Shown here piece after piece: positions 22,153-32,883 of a stretch of 64,000 bases of DNA. This DNA is from Synchiropus splendidus. Taxonomy: Eukaryota; Chordata; Actinopteri; Syngnathiformes; Callionymidae. Position 1 is the stretch's first letter. Each line of letters begins with the position of its first letter. Under the pieces are notes generated by a model. That model saw only the letters and a list, made by a program, of their open reading frames with translations, did not search any database and was not told the origin of the DNA. The position numbers were made by a program, and so were the translations under genes. Location of the stretch: assembly GCF_027744825.2 (NCBI RefSeq), contig NC_071335.1, positions 15,814,501 to 15,878,500 on the forward strand, written 5' to 3'.

Positions 22153-25108
22153 TTACGATTTTTCACGGCGACCCACAGCAACTGGCACGACCCTCAAGTC
22201 CTTTGATTCCCAGGTAGAAACTTTGCTTTGGAAACTGTATCGTGGTCTGGTTTTGTTTGCCGGAGTAGATGGTAGATTTGCATAGTCATCAATGGGGCCT
22301 CTAGGTACGATGGGAGGTGGAGCTGACTCTGGATGATGTTTGCGAGTTGAAGAAGGGAAGCTTGAGCTTGAGGATTGAGCTGAGGCGCCGTTTTTGCTCC
22401 ACGATGCCAAGATGTACGGCGATCTACATTGATATTGTTTGGGGTTGTGATGTCTGGTTATGCCACTGGGAACATGTGCAACTGGGCGCAAGACCAGGCC
22501 AATATCGTCGTAGTCATTCTGTTGGACAAAGAACAACAAACTCTACTTTAGACAAATAAACAACACTCAACATTGACTCTAGAGAGTCAAATGTAAAGTC
22601 AATACACAGCAGCGATTGTGTGTGACAACCCGTCAGACCACACTGCGTCGTGAGGGATGAGAAATGTGTGGGCGTTTCAAGGGGCACATTTCAGATGGCA
22701 TCAAACACTGCAGCGGAAAAACCTCTTTGACAAGCTACAGTATGTGAACCAGTCGGTGACAGTCATAACCGTGTCTGAATCATGACTCAAAGATGCCAAA
22801 GATATGACGCCTTGAGAAAGAGAACATTTTTTGTTAAGACTAGGACGATACGCATTAGGTCCGATTCTATATTTTCCTGATACCTAGTTGCCAATTTATA
22901 TTGCGATTGTGATTTCATTTAAAAATAGATAATAATAAAAATGCACATCACAGTTTCCCACCGACATTTGTGTATTCATAAAGAGTATTATTCACTCTTT
23001 ATAAAAATATAAAGCAGTTAATGTGCAATAACGAGGTGCCAGAACAGGTTCTGACAGTAATATTTTGGGGTCTAAATTGAGATCCTGCGTTTATCACTGA
23101 CCAATGTGCAGATGCAGCAGGAGAGAGAGCGACGTCGTGGGAGCTGGATTAAATAACTAACATCCAACTACATTCCCTGTAGTTTTACAGCCCAGGACGA
23201 CCATCCTTGCTATTCCAGTAACTGCATTCCTCCTGAGCAATACAGAGTAGCGGCTAGCACAGAGCACTAACATGTTAGCACAGGGTTGCCAATTCTCTCG
23301 TAACCGGCGTAAAACTCTTGCAAAAGAGGCTTTTGTCAGGCCACAGACTTGATGTGTATATATATATTATGAATGCAGTCCGTGTCGTGCTCACGAAATG
23401 GTGCTGTGGAGAGACTGTTGCCACGACTGGCTACATGAATCCACCAACGAGTCCTTGGTCTACATATGATGATAAAAATAAAGCCGGGATTCACCAGGAA
23501 ACAGATATAACGTTGCGTCTTGCTGCCGTGATTAATGGTGAAAAAATGAATTCTGGGCAGAAATACAGATATTTAATATTATCATGAAGAAAAAAAAACA
23601 TTTTTTCCCCCATCCCTAGTTTTTGTTGACACAAATGGTGAGTTTGTGCTTCAAGATGAATAACTGGTGTTTTGATCCAGTGTCTGAGGCAAATGAAACA
23701 AACACTAAATATGGGGATGAGTGTTAAATTCAGTAATAATATTGTTTGTCTACTCATGAGAGTGAATGGATGTGGTTAACTGCAGTGAAAGCAGAAGTGA
23801 GTGGGAAAGCAGGACGACAGCGTGAAAGTCTTCAAGGAGCGGCAGTTTGACAGGAGAAGGTTGTATTTCTCTTCTCCTCTGACAGCTATCACAAACTGTG
23901 CATTCAATTTTAACTGAAGAAAACATCACTATTTTTTAAAAATGTGTGGTTCAGTTCAAAGTATGGAGTCCAATACGATGTCGAGATTTTGGGCAATTTG
24001 AGTTCCGTATTTAGACAAGGCACTAGGGCTGTCATTAGGGAAGTCATGTGAGTGAAAGATTTTTGCTTTTTGATTCAGTCATGACAAGGTCAAATCGCTG
24101 TTGAGAGCAGCGGGGGACTGATTCTGTCTAGTCCCATATTTCTTGTGCTACGGCCTCTGGTCGACCTTCGTGTTGGCCATACAGAGCGCTGAGCTCTCCA
24201 GTCAACACAGTCACTTGCTTCATATTTAAGTACAGCACAGAAAACATGTATGTGGTCACCTCGCTTGCACTGTTCGACTCTGCACAGCCCGGATCAACAG
24301 CCTGTGGTTTGCGTTTGGGTCTGCACTTCCTGACACAGACAACCAGCACCAACAAGACGATGAGTCCGGCGGCCCCGAACGCAGCATATAGCAGGGCCTC
24401 TGAGTGGAACCAGGTCATGGTTAAACAACAAATGTCATCTGTGTCATGACTGAAGCATCAAGCTGAAGATGGTCCATCCATACGATGAGTTTACCTGTTG
24501 GCCAGCGTGAGGCCGGGTCCTCTGGTGATGGGGATGACATGGTTTCAGTGGCGTTTGTCGTCGGGGCATATGTCCACGTGGTGGACACATCAAGTGACAC
24601 AGTTGAAGTTGTGGGAGCAACGGTTGTCTGAAGAGGAGCTGAAGAGGACAGCGCGCTTAGTTATCTGTCAGGTCACCCACTAGGTCCTTGCTCATACCTT
24701 CTTTTACGTTTAGATTCACTTCGATGTACGTATCAACACCGAACCTGTCCACACCGCACCAGTACTTCCCTGTGTCCGACACCTTCAGATTTGTGAAGGT
24801 CACTTCCAAAACTCCAGACGATTCCTTCAAGTGAATTCTTCCTGACTCCACTGAACCAGAAGCCTTTACTGCTGCAAGCACGTCCTTGCCCGCGCAAGTC
24901 CTTTTGCAGAAGTATTTTCTGTTACCGTATGCATTCTTGTGTGAACAGTTGAAGGTGACGTCCTCCCTCTCTGTCCGTTGCACTTTCAAACACATGCATT
25001 CTGTCCATAAAACTAAAAGACAAAAGGTACTTGTCAGTGCAGATGCAAAATAATTGAATGTGTACACTTACCACAAAGAAGGCAGTAGCAGGCAGTTATT
25101 ATTCTCAT
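22153..25108 (-). CDS. Receptor E: IgV receptor with mucin-like stalk and distant tail exon
   Basis: Exons in coding order: 25072-25108 (signal MRIITACYCLLC), 24698-25012 (IgV), 24495-24638 (Thr/Ser/Pro-rich stalk), 24260-24399 (transmembrane), and probably 22153-22518 (tail). The sum is 1002 bases, 333 residues, all phases matching. The Ig domain has VTFNCSHKNAYGNRKYFC and DTGKYWCGVD. The membrane span is AAFGAAGLIVLLVLVVCV followed by RKCRPKRK. The tail exon has a canonical acceptor (GTCCAACAG) and a 122-codon open frame with YDDI and YANL motifs near its two ends. Joining it over a 1.74-kb intron is inference; the alternative is read-through past 24260 to a stop at 24127. The first four exons are solid. 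Confidence 0.68.
22519..24259. other. Putative intron 4 of receptor E
   Basis: AT-rich, no exon supported. A stretch near 22840-22930 vaguely resembles the ends of fish hAT-type repeats (a GCACGAT-like motif) but lacks clear borders. Confidence 0.35.
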
Positions 25109-26084
25109 TTTTATTGAGATTATGTTTCCAGGGGAGAGAGTCTCTGCTTTGCGTTCGTACACAAACTATTCTACAGGATGGGCTGCAACTCAACTCAAGT
25201 TAGAACGGAAACAAGATTTGGAAAAAAAAACGAGACGAACGTAGAGGTTGTGGTCTAGTCATGTGGCGTGTCACCAATTCTGACTTGTCAACCAGCTTTC
25301 CATTTGTAAATTCAGAAAAAATATCTATATACTCAGTGTATCCTACTTTTGGTCCAGTCTACTTTTTGTGTAACTATAACCAAGATTTTTTTTTCTTGTA
25401 CTCATGACTCAACAAATATTTATGAAGGGAGAAAAAAACAAGTCATTTGTCATCTTGCACTCACTTCCTCAGGAGAAGTGGGGAGCTACTGGGGGTGATC
25501 CTCACCACTGTGACACACTCACACCCGGAGACAATACAGAAGCATCAGTTGCTCAGTTGCTCAGCAGCTCAGCTCGACATCCGCAACCACAAAGTGCTCC
25601 AAATCAACTTCCTGTGCCTTTTTGACTCCTGGTCAGACATGACAGACAAGTCTCAAAGCTCATGTGAATTTTATTTTTTAAAACCTCCTTTCAAGATAAC
25701 TTTTCAGTCCTTTTAGAAGCTACAATGTTCACAAAATACCTGCACAGTGACCGAATGATGTTAACTCAATAATTCAGTTCAGATGTAAAATGGCGGATCG
25801 GTCCGTTGCAAAAGCGTCTCATCGATGGTGTCAGACGATTCTGTTTTCATCCAGAGCCTGATCGGCTGCCGTGTGCTGAGCCGCGTCCGGAGAACTGGAC
25901 ACCTCTGAGCCGATGGACTGAAGCCTCACTGAGGACGACTCACCAGCCTGTTGGTGCAAAGACAAGAGCATCAATGACACAATGCTCTTCTGTGGTTCAC
26001 TTTAATGAAGGGTTTCTTCAGTAGATCGGTAGGTCGGTGGTTAACCAAACCACTGATAGTACAGTCTTTAGCATAGCATTTCGC
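25109..26084. other. Upstream region of receptor E
   Basis: No exon supported. Probable promoter of receptor E adjoining a LINE insertion. Confidence 0.4.
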
Positions 26085-27215
26085 TTTGTTCCTTCACCTT
26101 CACCTTCACCTTCTTCTACCGCTTATTCGAGGTCGGGTCGCGGAGGCAGCATTTGGAGCAGGGAAGCCCAAACTCCCCGGTCCGCACAAACCTCCTCCAG
26201 CTCCTCCCGGATGACCGAACTCCTCACCCTATCTCTAAGGGTGTGCCCAGCCACCCTGCGGAGGAAACTCCGCGATCTCATCCTTTCGGTCACTACCCAA
26301 AGCTCGTGACCATAGGTGAGGGTGGGAACGTAGATCGATCGGTAAATCGAGAGCTTCGTCTTGTGACTCAGCTCTCTCTTCACCGCGACGGTCCGATACA
26401 GCGACCGCATCACTGCTGCCGCCGCACCAACCCGTCTATCAATCTCACACTCCCCTTTTCCCTCACTCAAGAACAAGACCCCGAGATACTTAAACTCCAC
26501 CACTTGGGGCAAGAACTCTCCACCGACTCGGAGAGAGCAAACCACCTTATTCCGGTCGAGGACCATGGCCTCAGACTTGGAGGTGCTGATCCTCATCCCG
26601 GCCGCTTCACACTCGGCTGCAAACCGCCCCAGCGCATGGTGAAGGTCCCGGTCCGATGAGGCCAGCAGAACAACATCGTCCGCAAATAGCAGAGATGAAA
26701 TTCTGTGGTTCCCGAACCGGATCCCCTCCGACCCCTGGCTACGCCTAGAAATTCTGTCCATAAAAGTGATGAACAGAACCGGTGACAAAGGGCAGCCCTG
26801 GCGGAGACCAACATGCACCGGGAACAGGTCTGATTTACTGCCGGCAATGCGAACCATGCTCCTGCTCCGGTCATACAAGGAGCGGACAGCCCCTAGCAGA
26901 GGGTCCCGCACCCCATATTCCCGGAGCACCCCCCACAGGACATCGCGAGGGACACGGTCGAACGCCTTCTCCAAATCCACAAAGCACATGTGGACTGGTT
27001 GGGCAAACTCCCATGAACCCTCGAGCATCCGATGGAGGGAATAGAGCTGGTCCAGTGTTCCACGACCAGGACGAAAACCACACTGTTCCTCCTGGATCTG
27101 AGGTTCGACTATTGGCTGAAGTCTCCTCGCTAGTACCCTGGAATAGACCTTTCCAGGGAGGCTGAGGAGTGTGATCCCTCTGTAGTTGGAACACACCCTC
27201 CGGTCCCCCTTCTTA
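26085..27215 (-). mobile_element. 5'-truncated LINE with reverse transcriptase
   Basis: A minus-strand ORF at 26123-27196 (357 codons) spans most of a non-LTR reverse transcriptase. Motifs are NYRGITLLSLPGKVYSRVL, EEQCGFRPGRGTLDQL, FVDLEKAFDRVPRD, LRQGCPLSPVLF and the catalytic FADDVVLL, followed by the thumb region. The 3' end has a short repeat of GAAGGT units (26092-26115 on the plus strand as CCTTCA), a typical LINE tail. The 5' part, including any endonuclease, is missing beyond about 27215, so it is a dead copy. The reverse-transcriptase frame is still fully open, so the insertion is fairly recent. Clade not assigned. Confidence 0.85.
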
Positions 27216-27990
27216 AACAGCTTTAAGTAGCGGTTTGTTCCTCTACTTTGAAAAAATTAGTATGTAGCCGCAGTCCTCACCAAGCCAAGTGGTATAGCTT
27301 TTCATAAAATCAGCTTTGAAAAAACAGAAGGCTAGAGTGGGCATTCAGGCTGGTGGAGTCGAGCAGAAAATGAAAAATGTTTCTGCATCACAGACACATG
27401 AAAATCTCCATCATGGTAATCACACTTGTCCTATCTCATATGATGTGCTCAGAAATGCTGTTGCACATTCACAATTTGTGTGCCAAACTAGGTTTTCTGC
27501 TCCGTTTACTTCCATTGAAACAGAGAAATCACGGCAAAGTTACTCATTTTCAACTCACCATCCTGCTCTTCTGTAGAAACATGAATCGGATCAGCTAGAG
27601 ACGGAAGCTGAAATACGAATTCTCATGTGTTTTATTGGCTATCTGCTACGGTTTTCCAGATATCGTCATGTGTTCGGGAGGTAAAGCGAAAGCAGTAAAA
27701 AGCTTATATTTTGTCTATCCTAACTTTTAGTCCAGTTTACTTTTTCTGTAACTATAACCAAAAGCTTCAGACTCTGACAGCTCATTACCTCCACTATTGC
27801 ATACAGAGCCGCGGTCGTGATACCGAGCATTCACAAGCAGTTTCATCAGAAACTGCGTCGCCTAGTTTTGCTTAGCATTTTTTAGGTGATAAACTATTCC
27901 GTTTTATGTTTTATACGTTTTATGTTCATCAAAACTCATCGAGAACAACACAGTATGAGCGCAGGGATTGTGGATGCCAGAAGTTGAGGG
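27216..27990. other. Spacer downstream of receptor F
   Basis: No exon supported. A further tail exon of receptor F could lie here but none was recognised. Confidence 0.35.
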
Positions 27991-30900
27991 CTACTTGACA
28001 ACGAAGAAAAATCTGTCACTCACATCAACCTTGCCAGGCGCTGGTGGATTTGTTGCCCCTGAAACACATCCAAAACAATCATGAACACCCAAGATGTACC
28101 ACGTTACGACCAGGAAAGCTTTCATTTCACAGTAGCCCCACTCACGTGCATTACTTCTCCAGTTGCCGTACAATATGATGGGTATGATTGCACACACCAC
28201 GAGCGCCAAACTCACTGAGACGATGATGACCAGGGTAGCGTCTAGGACCGAGAACAAAGCTCGAATTAGATAAGGTCAGTCACACCAAAGAAGGGAAGAT
28301 ATTCTCTGTCTATCCGTAGCTATGTTTTGGTAGCTCTGCAAGTCACATCTGACTTACGACCGGGATCGGTTCCGACCTACTGGTCGTAAGTCAGATTGGA
28401 CGTAAGTCGAATGCCCTTCAAAATAGCCGACGCGAGGGTTACAGGTGGTACTGTACTGGTAGATGGTAGATGTGTGAGAGTGAGATGCTGGGATACTGTG
28501 CTGCCGTCACTGTCATACACGTTGCTGGGCTGCTAGGTGCTGCAGTGCCAGACATTGAAATAAAAAATAAATAAAAAAAAAAGCATAGGCTGGCTGTGGC
28601 TGTAAGTACAGGTGGACGTAAGTCGGGCAGGTCGTAAGTCAGTCAGATGTTACTTGTATACACAAACAATGTGTTTTTCCTTCTATTATTGTTCAGTTGC
28701 CTGCTACCCGAGTAACACGATTTTTCAATTTTCCAACGATGAAACCTCCCTCTAAAGTTATTTTGCATTTGTCCCAAAGCAGCATGAACTTTTCACGCAC
28801 CAGAGATGGTTCCTGTCTTCTTACTGGTCCTCTCTGTTGGTGGGGCCTGGGTCTGTGGGCTGATGGAGAACGGTCCAGACGGAACAGAGGTGGCTTGGAG
28901 GGGAGAGATAAGAGTTACTTCTTGAATGTCTATATCTATTTGCCCATGAGAAAACATTGCTTGAGGTATGAGACACGAAGGAGGCATCACAAGACAAGAT
29001 AAGCAGATCCATATTTACAACTTTGAAGGCTGGTCAGAACACCGGATGTTGTGTGAATAGTTTTTATGACTAACATGAATAATTACACAGAGAAAAAGAA
29101 GATTACCATCAAAGACTGTCAGAGTGATGTTGTTAAAGGGGCCATTGTGTCCTTCGCAGATGTAGCTTCCCTCGTCCGCCCTTCTCAACCTTGTTATGAC
29201 CACAGTGAAGACGGCGCCACTGCCCCTCATCACCAGACTGTATCGCCCCCGTCTCGTGACGGTGCTCCTCTTGTTCCTCGCCTGGATGAGGACGTTGCCA
29301 TTGGAGCAGGTTTCTTTGCAGAAGTAGAGACTGGCGCCGTTTTCTGTGGGCCCCCTGCCGGAGCACTGGATCACGACCTCCCCCCCAACTTCACCGGTCT
29401 CCTCCAGTGTTGGAGCTTGTGTTGTCATCGTGACTGCGATGTTAAAAAGAATTTAGATGAGAATTCATCATCATCTTTCATGAATTGGAAGGAAAATGAT
29501 GACACCTGGAGGGAAACTGAGACTCCAACATTAGATCAGTGGAAAATACGCAGCTTGAAGTCCCTTTGTTTGAGCCCCCATCACTCCACACTTGGGCAAA
29601 GAACTTAAAGTGTAATAGTGGCTATAAGCCACTACTTTTTCCCGTGGTCTGAACCCTACCGCTTGTACAATATTGTGAATATATGGATTTTTACAGGCTA
29701 AAGAGGATCATGTTGCCAAAATAAAATAAAATTGAGCCTGGCCACATGACACACGATGAAATCACAGGCATTTTCTTTATCTTAAAGCGCTGAAATTGTG
29801 AGTTCCATGAAGTCCAAGTGTCCATGCTGGGTCCCATTTACAAAACTAGTTTAGAAGTCGTCTTCATGCATTTTTAAGCCGGGTGCACCACTGACCTTTC
29901 TACAGCACAGATAGCACCACTGCAACCATGGCTTATAGAGCGGTGCACCTTATGTATGAACAAGATCTATTTTCCTTCTTAAACTTAGTGGGTGTGGCTA
30001 ACATTCCGGTGCACTCTATAGTCCAGAGTTTACAGTGCATTTAGATACAATTGTCATGTGCTTATTTGTGTTTGAGTTCTTCTTCTTCTTTTTTTTTTTT
30101 TGTGTGCGCATGAAGTTATTCACTATTTTAGCATAATTTCTGACGACGTATCTTTGCTGTATGGTTTTTACTTTCCTGTTAAATGATTCACTTTATATAT
30201 CCAGTTTAATGTGAATATGTCATCTGTTGATATTGTTTGATGGTTCGAAAAACAGAAGTTCCAAAAAAAAAAGTTCAGATCTCAGGTCGACTCCATGGGC
30301 TACACTAAAAACCACAGGGGGAATTTCCAAAACAGGCGCATTATATCCTGAAAGGAAGAATTTAACAGTGAAATAAGAGGGGAAATGCATTAAAAAAAAA
30401 AACTGTAAAAAGGGCATTACATAATAATGACAATAATAATAATAATAATAATAATTATATCTGGGAGCTCATGAGAGCAAAAATATATCACCTTTTCTGT
30501 AAAAAATATATAGTTGCACTTAATAATAAAATAATAAAATGTAATAATGCAATAGATTATTTATCTTGATGCTTGTACGAAGAGAAAAAAAACCCACACT
30601 ACTGGCATTATACTGAAGTGAATACATGCATTGAGGTGAAAAGCAGATGTAATGTGACATAATTCATCCTATCCACGTTTTCAGAAATAAACAGTCGATG
30701 CAGTGACGTGTAATTTCATTTTGCAGTAGTAATAAAGATGATAATGGCAAATATATATGAATAATGATCTTTCTTGTTGTTATTGCAAAAAGCTACTTCC
30801 TGAGAAATGATGAAGTGTATTTGTAATACCTCCTCCGTGTCCCTGACACAAACTTGGCTTGGTGATAAATATATTTATTGAATAGTTGTCAACAGTTGGC

Positions 30901-31367
30901 TCATAACAAAAATTGAAACCTCAAAATTATTTCCTGGAAGATGGTTAAAAGATGGCCACATAAACGCTCATGACATTAATAATGGATCACATCACATCAT
31001 CACTGTAGTTGATACAACTACAAGAGAGCTTTGAGAGAGTTTTGTTTTTTGCCTCAGACTGTGGCAATGACTACGGTAATGTCTGAAATTCAAAACTCAT
31101 TTTGATGCAATTTGCTTTTAAAGCTAGCTTGTGTTTGAAAGTAACATGAAATCATGTTCCTTTTCATCGCAGAGTTCAAAAGATGATCAGGCTTGATTTC
31201 CAGAAATGCATCTTGCATCAGCCTTGTGGTAGTTTGGATATAGACCTGACTTACCAGCGTAGAGAACAAGTGAAAACAAGCTCAACATAAATCATGATCA
31301 CATGAAATCTATACGCAGACTCACCGAAGAAGAGATAATAAACCAAGATGGCATGGAAAAACAGCAT
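27991..31367 (-). CDS. Receptor F: divergent IgV receptor with short tail
   Basis: Proposed exons in coding order: 31325-31367 (signal MLFFHAILVYYLFFG, phase 1), 29107-29433 (IgV), 28801-28893 (Pro/Thr-rich stalk), 28146-28241 (transmembrane), 28024-28058 with either a further unseen exon or read-through to a stop at 27991. The Ig domain has VVIQCSGRG, SLYFCKETCSNGN and DEGSYICEGH. It keeps the YFC..C signature but has YIC in place of YWC, so it is the most diverged of the six. The membrane span is TLVIIVSVSLALVVCAIIP. No tyrosine motif is seen in the tail, so it may need an adaptor or be a decoy. The signal exon lies 1.9 kb upstream and is assigned only by phase and hydrophobicity. Confidence 0.6.
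28339..28656. mobile_element. Short inverted-repeat DNA transposon (MITE)
   Basis: The left end (CAAGTCACATCTGACTTACG) and right end are inverted copies, and the inner sequence repeats TTACGACC and CGTAAGTC motifs in both orientations. The 318-bp size and palindromic ends suggest a nonautonomous pogo/Tc1-like element. A target duplication was not convincing. Confidence 0.55.
29590..30045. repeat. Dispersed repeat, copy 1
   Basis: About 450 bp shared with 60346-60816 in the same orientation, from a shared ATATATGGATTTTTACAGGC motif to AACAAGATCTATTTTCCTTC. It ends with a CTCTATAGTCCAGAG near-palindrome. It is probably a nonautonomous DNA transposon, family not assigned. It lies in receptor F intron 1. 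Confidence 0.6.
30046..31324. other. Intron 1 of receptor F, remainder
   Basis: AT-rich, with a short (ATA)n tract at about 30427-30455. No exon supported. Confidence 0.4.
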
Positions 31368-32883
31368 TGTGAATCCCAGTTTGAATCTGTGAGAGTCTGT
31401 GTCACTGGCATGGAGTAATTCCTTAAGTATTGCTTAAGGACACAAAGATGGGATTGTGTGGCCAATGCCACAGGTTGAGCTTCAATCAGCTCCATCGATT
31501 TAAAAAAGAATCACCCGCTTGTCCTGGAGGAAGACAAAAGACTCACAGTTGTTCTCCGTCTGTCCGTCACTCCTCTGTGATGATAGTGTACAGTATCACC
31601 CGCTCACATGTTTATGGCAAGTCTGAGCCACTTGGCTGCTGCATCAAACCCACAGGCCGGCGGGTGCAAGTGGAGCTGTCTGCTGACTGTGGCAGGTATG
31701 AAGAGCCACGAGGCTGATGTGCACGATATGACCTTGTTTTTTCTTACCAGAGCTGGAGAAGAAGACTTTTTCTGTGCTGCTCATAGAACCAGGTTTACTG
31801 CCCTCAAATCATATATATATAACAGCTTCTAAAAACATAGCGACAATACTCCTGTTCGAACATAAACATGATGCACACATCTTAAGCTACTGTGAAAGTC
31901 TATCCATCCATCCATGTCTCATGGTTCCTCGTCTGGAGTCGACAAAAAAAGAAAAAAAGATGGGAAGTCTTTATACATCCATTTCTCTTCACCATTTATT
32001 CACAAACCCACACACATTTTGACAAACAGGATTGTCAACGTTTCTCTTTGAACACACGTTTAATACAAATATAACTCATGTTTTTTGGGGGTTTTCTTTA
32101 CAAAAAATATTGCCATTCTGTCACGCTCAGGTTGAAGCGGGATCTGGAAAGACCTAGAAAGTGCGAACCACAGCATCGGTGTGACATTTATAAAGGATAC
32201 ATCTCTTCATGTAATACAATAACAGCAGCGGGTCATTGAGGATGAAAACAGGGTAAGAAGCATGGACCATTTCAGGACTTCTCAGATCTTACAAGTATAA
32301 AGTGAGTCTAGCTCAAGATCAAAAAGGACGCTTTTCTCTGCATCAACAATGGACTTATAGCACCATGAAAAGGAATGTGTGACTTTAGCACTAGTTAATG
32401 CACAGATGTGTTCCACGCTTACAAAACAACACGAGCTCCTGAGGCTGCTAGCATAGCCACAGTATAAGTCCCACTGACTGATGACAGAAATGTTGCATCC
32501 ACCACGGGATTGTATATTTAGCCAATATATTATGTACCAAAATATATATGTATATATATATCTCAGAGAACAAGCTCACATAATAGTTATTTATAGTGTA
32601 TGACATTTGTGCCTGCGGCGCCTCCTGCCCCTTTCAATCTCAGCCCTGTGTACAGCTGCAGAAGAGTCTCTGAGACTTTAAAAAAATATACTTTGTGTAG
32701 GATTCCACTAACCCTGCTGCTTACTTATCACCTTTTGAAATGGGAAGAACAGATCTTGGGTGAACTTTTTACAATATGGTGGTGTTTATATCACATCAGG
32801 TCCCATTTTGTTGATTGGGGGGGATCAAATGAAGCTTGGCAGGAAAGAGCAACAACTGCTCCGGAGGTCCGTTTCATCAGATT
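31368..32883. other. DNAJB1 3' untranslated region and spacer
   Basis: No protein-coding exon seen. A minus-strand AATAAA (plus TTTATT at 31995-32000) could end the DNAJB1 transcript, giving a 3' UTR of about 0.9 kb. Sequence left of it is spacer toward receptor F. Confidence 0.4.
31995..32000 (-). terminator. Candidate DNAJB1 polyadenylation signal
   Basis: AATAAA on the minus strand about 885 bases past the DNAJB1 stop codon. Position is plausible; there is no transcript evidence. Confidence 0.3.

Noticed and set aside
26153..27165. Plus-strand open frames over the LINE
   Set aside because: Antisense shadows of the reverse-transcriptase ORF.
30220..30417. Possible extra Ig or signal exon between the F exons
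   Set aside because: Hydrophobic stretch without Ig cysteines; the exon at 31325-31367 fits phase and signal features better.
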